64,000 nt of DNA from Micromonospora rifamycinica (GCF_900090265.1 NZ_LT607752.1:6640001-6704000); one strand, 5' to 3'. Shown: positions 24,301-34,194, counted from the stretch's first letter. Numbers and translations: made by a program. Notes: a model not told the origin generated them from the letters alone.

Positions 24301-25828
24301 CGCCCGCTGGGGACTGGAGTCCTACCCCGGCCGTACGCAGGCCGAGGCGCTGGCCGACAGCCAGGAGTTGTTCGGCGACACCGATGGCAGCGGTCCACTG
24401 ACGAACAACACCCCCCTGAGCGCCACCAACGTCAACTGGCCGGCTGACGTGCACCTGATGAGTGGCCAGTCAGCCGCCTTCAACGGTGCCTCGTCAGCAG
24501 CGTCCACGGCCGGGCCGGTGATCAGCACCTCCGACTCCTTCAGCGTGGCGGCATGGGTCCGATTGACAGCCGTGCCGACCACCGAGATGAAGGTGGCCAC
24601 GCAGGAGGGTACGGACGCCGCCGGGTTCGAACTCGGCATCCGGCAGGAAGGCTCCCCGCTCAAGCCGTACTGGTCGTTCCTGATGAAGGACAGCTCGGCT
24701 CAATCCAGCACCACCAGACGTGCCATCGCCACCACCCCGATCACCTCCACCGACGTCGATCGTTGGGTTCACCTCGCGGGTGTGTACGACAAGGTCGCCG
24801 GGAAGCTGCGCCTGTACGTCAACGGGGTGTCGGTCGACGAGGAGGACCGGGCAGTGACGCCATGGCAGGCAGCCGGCCGGTTCACCGTGGGCCGTGGCTA
24901 CTCAGGCGGCGCACCTGGCAACTGGTGGAGCGGCAACATCGCCGACATGCAGGTCTTCAACCGGGTGTTCGTGGACGACGACATCACCGGCCAGTTGGCG
25001 TCAGATCCGGATTCCGGCGGAGTCGACGAACCCGGCGTCCTCGCGCCGACCGAGGTGGGGCGTTGGGACTTCACGGTGGCCCGCCCCTGCTACCTCCAGA
25101 ACCTCATCGACACCTGCGATGCCGTTGACGGGACACAGTTCGACCGAGCGCTCGCGTTGCAACGGGGTGCCTCGATCGACTCGGGGCACCGGGGTAATGG
25201 TCTCTACCTGGACGGGTCCTTCTTCCCAGAGGAGAACCCACCACCGTGGCAGACCACCCTGGAATGGGGCCGGTCGGCCCGGAACACCGGCTCGACGGCC
25301 CCGGATGCCAACGGCAACCAGTTCTCGATCTGGCAGGACACGCCCGTGCTGCGCACCGACCAGTCGTTCACCGTGTCGACCTGGGCCTACCTCGACGACG
25401 CCCTTCGTGACCAGACGATCGTCTCCCAGGCAGGGGCGCATCAGTCGGCGTTCTGGCTGAAGTACTACCCGGCCGCCACACGGTGGGTCTTCACGGTGGC
25501 CCAGAGCGACACCAACCCCGCGCCGCAGCCGGGTATCAGCTCGACCCATCTCGCCGAGGCGGACGTGTGGACCCACCTGGTCGGCGTCTATGACGCCTCC
25601 CGTATGCAACTACGGATCTATGTCAACGGCGAGCCGTCAGGGGCTCTGAGCATTGCGCAGCCACCGATGGCATCGAGCGGGCCGCTGCAGGTGGGGCGGA
25701 CCTTGTGGAACGACAAGCAGACCGACTACTGGCATGGCGGTGTCGACGACATCGGCCTCTATCAGGGCGCGATGACTGATGTCGACGTCAAACAGCTTTA
25801 CGAATCCCAAGCCGTAGACCCGGCGTAG
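21323..25828 (+). CDS. Secreted LamG / FG-GAP repeat protein
   Basis: About 1501 aa. A long basic N-terminus leads into a hydrophobic signal segment ending AVAAA. Next is a beta-rich region of about 600 residues, then five FG-GAP units around residues 695-920 (for example SPGDFNGDGKPDLIYR), and two LamG-like jelly-roll domains toward the C-terminus, each with WVHLAGVYD or WTHLVGVYD followed by LRLYVNG or LRIYVNG. Start could be ATG 21323 or 21365. It lies directly upstream of the RHS toxin gene in the same orientation, a pairing typical of actinobacterial RHS loci, so it may act as a surface or adhesion partner (inference). Confidence 0.82.
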   Translation: MRPARLLIRLSDTSMNASCGRKGRPGARFGTAVATAVVVTGSVALWISGGPTPAVAAAPDCGSAVATEAKALSAAASCGQAVVIDASRTPYTQVVAQPDGHLQFESAVVPQRTRRADGAWADVDLTLQQGGDGLLRPTASVADVAFSGGGDAPMVTLMRSGQEFQLSWSGSLPHPVVSGDTATYRDVLPEVDLVLRATHTGFTHVLVVRSADAAADSALRDLTLQVGGDAELSRVQDGSLRAVSGTTLVAEAEPAVMWDSSAAPPSAQGQARQMSDAKAAGDGARMAKVATQITGDGGLRLVPDTALLDSPGTVFPVYIDPAWSVSRSKWAYATSDGCTNTDYTYARVGYSPDGPCVGSRFRSYFEFPTISGSVSLKGKHVESAYVQMKLFHSWSCTDTSTHMYLTPVINATMKASFSAMKLKTWLDSAAGHANKGAGCSDSPQADMDMIFNGSGVTSQTQAAATGGWPTMTVGFCACNGDGQYETAQDRWKKFYPAKAKLVVDYDSIPGKPNRLQVAGVSCPTSGAVTIGTVNPIFSAVYPDADSGQTLTGSYEWIEVPSGGMSTVTATYPSRKTGPPTAPASANGRATTAAVAAVANRNYAFRVTAVDPAPYSQWSGWSAWCQFSIDTTVPPAPTVTYGTVPGPGQPITFTLSSTTTDVTKFRYSWTGPPGTPHTLRSYAGDGAGSFSSSFTTPPGLWDTDGTVLSPGDLSGDGKPDVIYRRSGDASLYLARGNGTGGFLADPELLDAGNWSAAQYLFSPGDFNGDGKPDLIYRDRATQNLFMRRGTATGGVESTSVQIGSAWSAATWIFSPGDFNGDGKPDVLYRKSDGSLVMVRGNGTGGWITGVSETIGTGWNGAALFGLGDFSGDGKADVLSRINATGEVRLTRGNGTGGWLDTTGVTKGTIPSGGTIFVPGDFSGDGTKDIVATIPAAPNYGELAATGTTTKTATVTLNTYKYGKNILWTRAIDSTGNLGNTGTVEITVPRRTSAVARWGLESYPGRTQAEALADSQELFGDTDGSGPLTNNTPLSATNVNWPADVHLMSGQSAAFNGASSAASTAGPVISTSDSFSVAAWVRLTAVPTTEMKVATQEGTDAAGFELGIRQEGSPLKPYWSFLMKDSSAQSSTTRRAIATTPITSTDVDRWVHLAGVYDKVAGKLRLYVNGVSVDEEDRAVTPWQAAGRFTVGRGYSGGAPGNWWSGNIADMQVFNRVFVDDDITGQLASDPDSGGVDEPGVLAPTEVGRWDFTVARPCYLQNLIDTCDAVDGTQFDRALALQRGASIDSGHRGNGLYLDGSFFPEENPPPWQTTLEWGRSARNTGSTAPDANGNQFSIWQDTPVLRTDQSFTVSTWAYLDDALRDQTIVSQAGAHQSAFWLKYYPAATRWVFTVAQSDTNPAPQPGISSTHLAEADVWTHLVGVYDASRMQLRIYVNGEPSGALSIAQPPMASSGPLQVGRTLWNDKQTDYWHGGVDDIGLYQGAMTDVDVKQLYESQAVDPA

Positions 25829-25950
25829 CACACGACAAAGTGGGAGCACGGCGGCTCTGGGTGCCGACCGCAGGGCTGACCCCGGTCAGCTGATCAACAG
25901 TCTTGGTTGAGCGTTCCATCCCTGCCTGACAGGGGTATCTGAAGGGTTTG

Positions 25951-28900
25951 GTGTTCGAGTCGATGGACGCACGCCTACGTGACCTGTTCCCTGCACGACG
26001 AGACCCGTCCGGGACGCGCCAGCGCAAACTCGGCAGCGGGTTGCTCGTCGGCGTGCTGGTGTGCGGCCTGTTGCCGGTAACGCCGGCTCGGGCGGAGGCC
26101 ACGGTCACGCATCTGTCTTCGCAGACGGAGAAACTCGACAAAGACGGTGGACGCCTCAACGCCCGGGCCTGGCCCTACGCCCGTCAGCAACGGGAGGCCC
26201 CTCCCGCTCCGGAATGGCCCGCGGCCGGCACCGCGCACGTTTCTCTGACAGGGGACGTTGTCACTCGGGCCGGCAGCCTTCCGGTGTCGGTCACCCCGGC
26301 TACTGGTGCGGCCGGTGCACGGGTTTCCGAAATGACGGTGCAGGTCCTGGACCGGACCACCACGCCTGCGGCCTGGCAGGACGGCATGCTGATGCGGGTC
26401 GGCACCCCGACAGGCTCACAGACCACCGGAACGGCGAGCTTATCGGTGGACTACCGGTCCTTCCGGTACGCCTACGGAGGCGACTGGGCCTCCCGGCTGC
26501 GGTTGTGGCAGGTACCGGAGTGTGCGCTGCGCACCCCGGCACCGTCCGACTGTATGGCGACGCCGCTGCGGTCGCGCAACGACACCGCCGCTGGTGTGGT
26601 CACCGCCGAGGTTCCGGTGGTGCCCCTGGCTTTGGCAGGTCGGTCGACCAGAAGCGGTCAGGCCGCAGAGCCTGCCTCGGCGGCGCAGCGCGGCACTCTC
26701 GTCGCACTGGTCGCCGGTCCCTCCGGGCCCGACGGCACCTTCACCGTCAGCCCGCTCGCGGCCTCATCAACCTGGGGCGTCGGTGGCGCTACCGGTGGAT
26801 TCACCTGGTCGTACGGGATGCGAACGCCGCCGGTTGCCGGTCCCGCGCCGGGAGTGTCGGTGTCCTACTCCTCCGCCAGCGTCGATGGGCGTTCGGAGAC
26901 GTCCAACACCCAGCCGTCGTGGGTGGGTGAGGGTTTCGACTACTGGCCAGGCTATGTCGAGCGACGGTACGTGCCGTGCGCCGAGGACATGGACGACGAC
27001 AAGAACGGGGCTGCCCCGAACAACACGGTGAAGAACGGCGACCTGTGCTGGCGCTCGGACAACGCCGTGATGAACCTCGGCGGTCACGGTTCTGAACTGG
27101 TCTACGAGGGGGGCAAGGGTTGGCACTCCCGTAGCGAGGACGGCTCGAAGATCGAGAAACTCACCGGTGCTGGCAACGATGACAACAACGGTGAGTACTG
27201 GAAGGTCACCACTACCGACGGTACTCAGTACTTCTTTGGCCGGCACAGCCTGCCTGGCCAAAGCGTGGTGACGGAATCGACGTGGACCGTGCCGGTGGCC
27301 GGAAACCACATCAACGAACCGTGCAACGCGTCGTCGTATATCTCATCGTTCTGCGACCAGGCCTGGCGGTGGAACCTCGACTACGTGGTGGACCCGCGCG
27401 GCAACACCACCTCCTACTGGTATGCCAAGGAAACCAACAAGTACGGCCGCAACATCAGCGACACCAACGTGGTCTCCTATACCCGGGGCGGGACGCTGGC
27501 CCGGATCGACTACGGCACCTGGGATCGCGGCGCCGATCGGTCGGTCAAAGCGATAGGACAGGTGCTCTTCGACGTCAAGGACCGCTGCTTCACCACCTCA
27601 TGCGGTACACACAATGCGACGAACTGGCCCGACACCCCTTGGGACCAGGAGTGCACCGCCAGCCCTTGCACCCACAAGTACGCGCCGACATTCTGGACCA
27701 CCAAGCGGCTCGCCAAGGTGACCACCCGAGTGTGGGACACCACAAAGACCACGCCCGACTGGCAGGACATCGACTCCTGGACGTTCACGCACTCGTTCCC
27801 GCCCATCGGCGACGGCAGCGATCATCCCGGCCTGTGGCTCGACAAGATCGACCATGCCGGCCTGGTCGGCGGCACGGTGAATATGCCGCCAGTGACGTTC
27901 ACGCCCGTCTCGATGCCCAACCGGGTCCTGACCGACAATACCTCGACGAACAACTGGCAGCGGCTCGACTACATCATCACCGAGACCGGCGCGAAGATCG
28001 ATGTGGCGTACAGCCTGCCCGAATGCACCTCGGCCAACATCTCCACCAATCTGGCCGACGCGGCGACGAACACCAAACGCTGCTACCCGGTCCTGGTCAT
28101 CGACCCCGACGACCCGGCCGGCGAGAGAGTCATCCCGCACTGGTGGCACAAGTACGTGGTGACCGAACTGGCCGAGGCCGACGTGCAACTCACCAGCGGC
28201 CACCAGGCGCCCCCCAAGTACACCTACTACGAGTACGTCGGGACTCCGGCCTGGCACTACGCGGACGACGACGGACTGAGTGAACCCAAGTACAAGACCT
28301 GGAACCAGTTCCGCGGCTACACAACGGTCAAGATGCGTACCGGCGATGTACCCGGCGCACAGACCCTGACCGAGACACGGTACCTGCGCGGCATGCACGG
28401 CGACCGGCTCGCCGTCTCGGGGGGCACCCGCACCGTGACCGTGCCCGCCTCTCTGGGTACCGAGACGGTCAACGACGAAGACCAGTTCGCCGGTATGGTC
28501 CGCGAGCAGATCACCTACGACGGCACCACGTCGAAGCCGGTGTCCAAGACAGTCAACGTGCCTTGGATGTCGGCGGCGACCGCGAGCCGCACCATCAACG
28601 GCGACCAGGTAACCGCCCGGTACACCAACACCCGGGTCAACTACCACGCGACCGCGCTGGGCGTGGACGGAGCAGACGGCTGGCGCACCACGCGCACCGA
28701 GTCATGGTTCAACGGCACCTACGGCACCCTGGACAAGACGCAGGACAGCGGCGACCTGGACAAAACCGGCGACGAATCCTGCACCACCTACACCTACAAC
28801 CGCAACACCGGCCTCAACGTCGTCGGGACGGTCAAGCAGACCACCACCACCGCGCTGCCCTGCGGCACGACGCCGACCACCACCGAGCACGTCATCTCCG

Positions 28901-31900
28901 ACAGTCGCAACTACTACGACGGCGCCGCCAGCGCGGACACGGCGCCCACCTACGGCACGGTGACCAAGATGGAGACGCTCAAGGACTGGTCACCCACCAG
29001 TGGCACGGTCTGGCAGACAGCCGGCCAGGCCAGCTTCGACGCCTTCGGCCGGCAGGTGTCGGCGACCGACCTCAAGGGCAACGTCTCCACCACCGAGTTC
29101 ACCCCCGCCAGCGGCGGTCCGGTTACCAAGGTCACCACGAAACGGGGTACCCCTTTCAACTGGACCAGCTCCGTAGACACCAGCCCGTACTGGGGTACCC
29201 CGACCAAGACCACGGACCTCAACGGGGTGGTCTCCGAAGCCTCCTACGACGCGCTCGGTCGAGTACACCGGGTATGGGGGCCGGGCTGGAGCAGAACCGG
29301 CCACGAGACCAGCCCGTCAGCCGAGTACACCTACTCATTTGCGGCCAACCGGAACGCCTACCCGTACACCACGTCGAAAAACATGAACGCCGCAGGCGGC
29401 TACAAGGTCACATATCAGATCTACGACGCGTTGTTCCGACCCCGGCAGAGCCAAACCCCGTCGAACGTCGGAGGCGCCACCGTCGTCGCCGACACGCTCT
29501 ACGACAAGCTGGGCCGGGCAGCAACTGTCTACCAACCTCATGTCGAGCCCGGTAACGCGTCCGGACAGCTCTGGTGGGAGCCGGAATGGTCGGTGCCCGC
29601 GATGACCAAGACGGTCTACGACAACGCCAGCCGAACGACCGCACAGATCTTCCTGTCCGGTGACGGTGTCACCAACCTCGATGAGCAGTGGCGCATCACC
29701 ACCGCATACGAGGGGAACCTCACCAAGGTCACCCCGCCCGCTGGTTCCACTCCCACCACCACGCTGGATGACGCCCAGGGCCGAGTCGTCGAGCTACGCG
29801 AACACACCACGACTCAGGGCGTAGCCGGTGCCTACCTGGCGACCAAGTACGCGTACAACGGCAAGGGGCAGCTGACCCAGATCACCGACACGGCTGGCGA
29901 CCGGTGGACCTACAAGTACGACGTTAAGGGCCGCCAGTGGCAGAGCACCGACCCGGACAAGGGAACCAGTACCAGCGAATACAACGACGCCAACGAGGTT
30001 CAGAAGACGACCGACGGCCGTGGTGAGGTCCTCTGGCACAGTTACGACACCCTGGGCCGCAAAACCGAGCTGCGGGACGACTCGTCCACCGGACCACTGC
30101 GAGCGATGTGGAAGTACGACAAGCTCTACACCACCTCGACGCTGCGAGCGAAGGGCCAGCTGACCGAGGCATACCGCTACGACACGGTTGGTGCCACCAC
30201 CAGCATCTACAAGTGGCAGGCCGGCACGCTCAACGAGCGCTACCAGCCGATGAGCGTCAACTACGTCATCCCCGCGGCCGAGGGCACCGGGCTGGCGCGA
30301 ACCTGGACCATGGGGTACGACTACTCGCCCTACGACGGCAGCCCTACCACCGTCACCTACCCGACCGGCGGCGGCCTGCTCGGCGAAACCGTCACCACCG
30401 TCTACGACGCCACCACCGGCCTGCCCACCAAACTCCAGTCCTCTACCACCGGCGTCACCAACTACGTCGCCGCCCAGCAGTACACCGAGTTCGGTGAACC
30501 CACCATCACCACCCGCAAGATGGCCGGCGGTGCCTACGTCGAGGACACCGCCTGGTACGACGAGGCCACCCGCCAGCTCAAACGCACCGAGATCAAACCG
30601 GAGACCGCGACCGGCATCGTCTCCAACCTCAAGTACTTCTACGACAAGTCCGGCAATGTCACCTCGGTAACCGACACTCCACAGGTCGGCCCTGCGGACA
30701 CCCAATGTTTCACCCCCGACCCTCTGGGCCGGCTGGCCACCGCATGGACCCCGAAAGCCGGGGTCGCCTGCGGGACCGACCCAACGGTGCCCAACCTCGG
30801 CGGACCGGCCCCATACTGGCTGGACTGGACCTATGACGACCTCGGCAGCCGCAAGAAGGAAACCAGCCACGCCGCGGCCGGCGACACCATCCGGGACTAC
30901 ACCTACCCCACACCGGGTCAGGACGTGGTCCGGCCGCACGCGGTGACAAAGGTCAAGACCACCCTTCCCGGCGGCTCCCAGGTCACCACGAACTATGGCT
31001 ACGATGCGGCCGGCAACATGGCATGCCGACCGAATGGCGCGGCAGCCAATGCCTGCCCACCGGACACTGCCTCGCAGAACCTCACCTGGGACGCCGAAGG
31101 CCGCCTCGTCAGCGTCTCCGGCAGCGGAGCCGCCGCCGGCAGCAATATCTACGACGCCGACGGGGCACGACTACTCCGTCGAGACGCCACCGGCACTACC
31201 CTCTTCCTGCCAGGACAGGAAATCCGTCAGGACACCACCGGCGCCACCAGCGGCACCCGCTACTACAGCTTCGGCGGCAAGCTCATCGCCTCCCGAAACT
31301 CCAGCGGTGTGACCTGGCTCTTCACCGACCGCCAAGGTACCCAGCACACCAGCGTCAACGCCTCCACCCAGGCAGTGACCACCCGACGACAAACACCCTT
31401 CGGTAGTCCCCGCGGCACCGATCCGGTATGGGCCAACCCGCGAGGCTTCGTCGGCGGAGACAAGGACCCCAATGGCCTCACCCACCTGGGAGCACGCGAC
31501 TACGACCCCGGTCTGGGCCGCTTCATCTCCGTCGACCCGCTCCAGGACCTCGCCGATCCCCAACAGTGGAACGGCTACGCGTACGCCCACAACTCACCAG
31601 TCACCTCAAGCGATCCCAGCGGCCTGATCGACGGGGAGTGCGCCCGCAGGGACCTCGACTGCAGCGCCTACCAGGTTGGGAACGAAGCGGCCAACCAGCA
31701 TCATGCCGACAACCCCTGCTGGCCGCTGAAGAAATGCCCGCCACCCGGTGCCGGACCACCCAAGAACGTGGTCCAGCCCACGATCAACGACCGACTCGGC
31801 AAACGAGTGCCAGGCGGCATACCCGACTACGTCTTGGCAAGTGGCCGTTATCACGGCACAGGGCTGTTCACCTATCAGGAAGCCTTCCAATGGGCAGCCC

Positions 31901-33003
31901 AGGACCCCTCCTACTCGAGCTACCTGTGCTACCACATCCTGAATCTGTCCGAATCGACCTGCGACGGCTTCTACGAGAAGATCGCACCTGCCCCGCCGGG
32001 CGGCCTGAAGGCAGTCGTACAGGTTCTGGTCATCGTCGCAGTCCTCGGCTGTGCGCTCGCCGGACCCGAGTGCATCGGGCCGGCTGCCGCCGGCATCGGT
32101 GAGTTTGCCGCCGGCGGAAGCCTCCTCGGCGCACCAGGCATCGGCGCAGTAACCGGCTACGGGCTGACCGCAGGAGGCGCGGCCTACGCCTTCGGTGGCA
32201 CCGAAGAAGGAGCCGCCGCCCGGATGGCGGGTTCTGCATGTAGCTTCAGCGCCGACACCCAAGTCCTGATGGCAGACGGTAGCGCCATCCCAATCAAGGA
32301 CATCAAGGTCGGCGACCATGTCGCGGCAGCCGACCCGCAAACGGGCGAAGAGGGCAGCCGGCCCGTCACCAACCTCTGGATCCACGAGGACAGGCTCTCC
32401 GTGCTCCTCGTCAACGGGAACGTCCTCACCACTACGGAAGACCACCCCTTCTGGAACGTGACGGACCAGAAGTGGGAGCGAGCCGACGAGTTGGATCCGG
32501 GTGATGGACTCGCCACCCCGTCGGGTAGCAGTGTGGCAGTAAGCCGATTCGTGCTTGGCGCGACCCGGGCAGGCATGGCCTACAACCTGACCGTCAACGG
32601 CATCCACACGTACTATGTGCTCGCCGGCACAACGCCGGTCCTCGTCCACAACACCGGCCCAGGCTGCGGGTCACTTTGGATGAACCCGGGTAAGCTTCCG
32701 CATCACTACATGCGAACGAGTGACGAAGGAGTAATGCACGCGGCAGACTTTGGTGTATCCGGTCCCTATAATAAGGCGAATGGCCAAGCCTTTATCGGTG
32801 CTGTTGAACGGTTCACGAAAAGCCCAGGAACCATCCAAGTTCGGGGCTCCTTCAGGGGGCAAGATGCGATTCACTACGTCGACCCCGATACGGGACTCCA
32901 TGCCTCATTCGCGGCCAACGGGCCGAGCGTTGGTGAGTACTTGGGTGGGTGGAAGTCCGGTGGTGATCAGCTGACCTACCTGCTTCAACAGGGTAAGCTC
33001 TAG
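25951..33003 (+). CDS. Secreted RHS polymorphic toxin with HINT domain and colicin-D-like tip
   Basis: About 2350 aa. It starts with a signal peptide (LLVGVLVCGLLPVTPARA). A long region with many YD/RHS repeats ends in the core boundary LGARDYDPGLGRFISVDPL. A pre-toxin segment follows, then a HINT self-cleaving domain running from CSFSADTQVLMADG, through TTEDHPFW, to VLVHN, and a final tip of about 110 residues. The tip (MHAADFGVSG, SFRGQDAIHYVDPDTGLHA, LGGWK) resembles the colicin D tRNase domain family; this is by eye. DNA of the tip is less GC-rich than the shaft. GAAGGG precedes GTG 25951; ATG 25963 is an alternative. An immunity candidate follows at once. Confidence 0.88.
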   Translation: MFESMDARLRDLFPARRDPSGTRQRKLGSGLLVGVLVCGLLPVTPARAEATVTHLSSQTEKLDKDGGRLNARAWPYARQQREAPPAPEWPAAGTAHVSLTGDVVTRAGSLPVSVTPATGAAGARVSEMTVQVLDRTTTPAAWQDGMLMRVGTPTGSQTTGTASLSVDYRSFRYAYGGDWASRLRLWQVPECALRTPAPSDCMATPLRSRNDTAAGVVTAEVPVVPLALAGRSTRSGQAAEPASAAQRGTLVALVAGPSGPDGTFTVSPLAASSTWGVGGATGGFTWSYGMRTPPVAGPAPGVSVSYSSASVDGRSETSNTQPSWVGEGFDYWPGYVERRYVPCAEDMDDDKNGAAPNNTVKNGDLCWRSDNAVMNLGGHGSELVYEGGKGWHSRSEDGSKIEKLTGAGNDDNNGEYWKVTTTDGTQYFFGRHSLPGQSVVTESTWTVPVAGNHINEPCNASSYISSFCDQAWRWNLDYVVDPRGNTTSYWYAKETNKYGRNISDTNVVSYTRGGTLARIDYGTWDRGADRSVKAIGQVLFDVKDRCFTTSCGTHNATNWPDTPWDQECTASPCTHKYAPTFWTTKRLAKVTTRVWDTTKTTPDWQDIDSWTFTHSFPPIGDGSDHPGLWLDKIDHAGLVGGTVNMPPVTFTPVSMPNRVLTDNTSTNNWQRLDYIITETGAKIDVAYSLPECTSANISTNLADAATNTKRCYPVLVIDPDDPAGERVIPHWWHKYVVTELAEADVQLTSGHQAPPKYTYYEYVGTPAWHYADDDGLSEPKYKTWNQFRGYTTVKMRTGDVPGAQTLTETRYLRGMHGDRLAVSGGTRTVTVPASLGTETVNDEDQFAGMVREQITYDGTTSKPVSKTVNVPWMSAATASRTINGDQVTARYTNTRVNYHATALGVDGADGWRTTRTESWFNGTYGTLDKTQDSGDLDKTGDESCTTYTYNRNTGLNVVGTVKQTTTTALPCGTTPTTTEHVISDSRNYYDGAASADTAPTYGTVTKMETLKDWSPTSGTVWQTAGQASFDAFGRQVSATDLKGNVSTTEFTPASGGPVTKVTTKRGTPFNWTSSVDTSPYWGTPTKTTDLNGVVSEASYDALGRVHRVWGPGWSRTGHETSPSAEYTYSFAANRNAYPYTTSKNMNAAGGYKVTYQIYDALFRPRQSQTPSNVGGATVVADTLYDKLGRAATVYQPHVEPGNASGQLWWEPEWSVPAMTKTVYDNASRTTAQIFLSGDGVTNLDEQWRITTAYEGNLTKVTPPAGSTPTTTLDDAQGRVVELREHTTTQGVAGAYLATKYAYNGKGQLTQITDTAGDRWTYKYDVKGRQWQSTDPDKGTSTSEYNDANEVQKTTDGRGEVLWHSYDTLGRKTELRDDSSTGPLRAMWKYDKLYTTSTLRAKGQLTEAYRYDTVGATTSIYKWQAGTLNERYQPMSVNYVIPAAEGTGLARTWTMGYDYSPYDGSPTTVTYPTGGGLLGETVTTVYDATTGLPTKLQSSTTGVTNYVAAQQYTEFGEPTITTRKMAGGAYVEDTAWYDEATRQLKRTEIKPETATGIVSNLKYFYDKSGNVTSVTDTPQVGPADTQCFTPDPLGRLATAWTPKAGVACGTDPTVPNLGGPAPYWLDWTYDDLGSRKKETSHAAAGDTIRDYTYPTPGQDVVRPHAVTKVKTTLPGGSQVTTNYGYDAAGNMACRPNGAAANACPPDTASQNLTWDAEGRLVSVSGSGAAAGSNIYDADGARLLRRDATGTTLFLPGQEIRQDTTGATSGTRYYSFGGKLIASRNSSGVTWLFTDRQGTQHTSVNASTQAVTTRRQTPFGSPRGTDPVWANPRGFVGGDKDPNGLTHLGARDYDPGLGRFISVDPLQDLADPQQWNGYAYAHNSPVTSSDPSGLIDGECARRDLDCSAYQVGNEAANQHHADNPCWPLKKCPPPGAGPPKNVVQPTINDRLGKRVPGGIPDYVLASGRYHGTGLFTYQEAFQWAAQDPSYSSYLCYHILNLSESTCDGFYEKIAPAPPGGLKAVVQVLVIVAVLGCALAGPECIGPAAAGIGEFAAGGSLLGAPGIGAVTGYGLTAGGAAYAFGGTEEGAAARMAGSACSFSADTQVLMADGSAIPIKDIKVGDHVAAADPQTGEEGSRPVTNLWIHEDRLSVLLVNGNVLTTTEDHPFWNVTDQKWERADELDPGDGLATPSGSSVAVSRFVLGATRAGMAYNLTVNGIHTYYVLAGTTPVLVHNTGPGCGSLWMNPGKLPHHYMRTSDEGVMHAADFGVSGPYNKANGQAFIGAVERFTKSPGTIQVRGSFRGQDAIHYVDPDTGLHASFAANGPSVGEYLGGWKSGGDQLTYLLQQGKL

Positions 33004-33026
33004 GCCGATCGTGTTGGAGGAAGACG

Positions 33027-33293
33027 ATGAAAGATGAACTACAGATCCGCCTTTCGCGAGACCAGGCGATCGTTCTTTCTGCGTGGCTCGATCGGCAGAT
33101 GACAAGGCCGTCATTCGCTGAAAATGCAATCGATGATCGCGCTGTTTGGTCGCCTCTACTGAGGATATCGGGAACTCTCGAACAGGCGCTCGTGGAGATA
33201 TTTCGTGATGACTACAATCAGGTTTTGGATTCATCGCGCGGAAGGCTGATTGCAGAGCTTGGAGACTTTGGGATGCCTGAGTCGTCCCGCTAG
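33027..33293 (+). CDS. Candidate immunity protein for the RHS toxin
   Basis: 88 aa, predicted mostly helical and acidic (SRDQAIVLSAWLDRQM, SGTLEQALVEIFRDDY). It begins 23 bases after the toxin stop with a perfect ribosome binding site (GGAGGA, six bases before ATG), so it is co-expressed. Size, position and low GC match an immunity gene acquired with the toxin tip; colicin D immunity proteins are about this long. Specific family not proven. An IS element starts directly at its stop codon. Confidence 0.7.
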   Translation: MKDELQIRLSRDQAIVLSAWLDRQMTRPSFAENAIDDRAVWSPLLRISGTLEQALVEIFRDDYNQVLDSSRGRLIAELGDFGMPESSR

Positions 33294-34191
33294 GCCCTGT
33301 GTCGAAGTCGGTCATAGCCATTCGTTGATCGCGGCGATGTGTACGGTGGCCTCGTAGCGGACGGCGAGTTTGTCGAAGCGGGTGGCCACGGCGCGGTTGC
33401 GTTTGAGTCTGTTGATGCCGCACTCGACGGCGTGACGTTGCTGGTAGATGTGCGGGTCGAAGGCTGGTGGTCGGCCGCCCTTGGGTCCCTTCTTACGTCG
33501 GTTGGCGTCCTGGTCGGCTTTGCTCGGGATGGTCGCGGCGATCCCGCGTCGGCGTAGGTAGGCCCGGTTCGCTTTCGAGGTGTAGGCCCTGTCGGCCAGG
33601 ACCCGGTCCGGGCGGGTCCTGGGTCGGCCGGTCACCAGGCGGGGAACGCGGATGGCGGCCAGGACGGGGATGAACTGCGGGCTGTCGCCGCGCTGCCCGG
33701 CGGTCAGCACCATGGCGAGGGGCTTCTGCCCTTGCTCGCAGCCCAGGTGCAGCTTCGTGGTCAGCCCACCGCGGGAGCGGCCGAGCGCGTGGTCGGCCGG
33801 TTCGACGGTGACGCCGCCGGGTGGTTCGGCCTGCAGATCCCCCTTTTCCTCGCCCCGGCCGCGTGCTGGTGAGCGCGGGCGCTGGTCGAGTCCACGGACA
33901 CGTCCCAGGTGATCCTGCCGGCCGCGTCGGCGAGGGCCTGCAACCCTGTCAGGACCTGCTGCCAGGTGCCATCGCGCTGCCAGCGGCGGAACAGGGCATA
34001 CACCGCCGACCAGGATCCGTACTGCGGCGGCACGTCCCGCCACGGGGCACCCACCCGGATCCGCCACCGGATGCCGTCGATCAACTGCCGCCTGGTCCAT
34101 GACGACGGTCGACCTGGCCGCTTACCCGCAGGCAGCAACGGTTCCAGCACCGCCCACTGCACGTCGGTCAGGTCGAACCGCCTCGTCACCG
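33294..34191 (-). mobile_element. IS5-family element, IS427-like, right end not found
   Basis: Contains a two-frame transposase. The left side begins right at the immunity gene stop, where the bases CTAG match the target of IS427-type elements. On the right the second IS begins only about five bases beyond the transposase start, and no matching inverted repeat was found, so the right end appears lost or overrun. Confidence 0.65.
33312..34189 (-). CDS. IS5-family (IS427 group) transposase, made by -1 frameshift
   Basis: The first frame runs 34189-33761 (142 codons: FDLTDVQWAVLEPLLPAG, VDSTSARAHQH with the first catalytic Asp). The second frame, ending at 33312, holds VLADRAYTSKANR (second Asp) and RHAVECGINRLKR (Glu). 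The two join at a slippery AAAAGGGGG (33841-33850 region), where a -1 shift gives ARKKGDLQ. This is the normal arrangement in IS427-type elements, so the split is probably functional rather than damage. All DDE residues are present. GTG start. Confidence 0.85.
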
Positions 34192-34194
34192 CTA

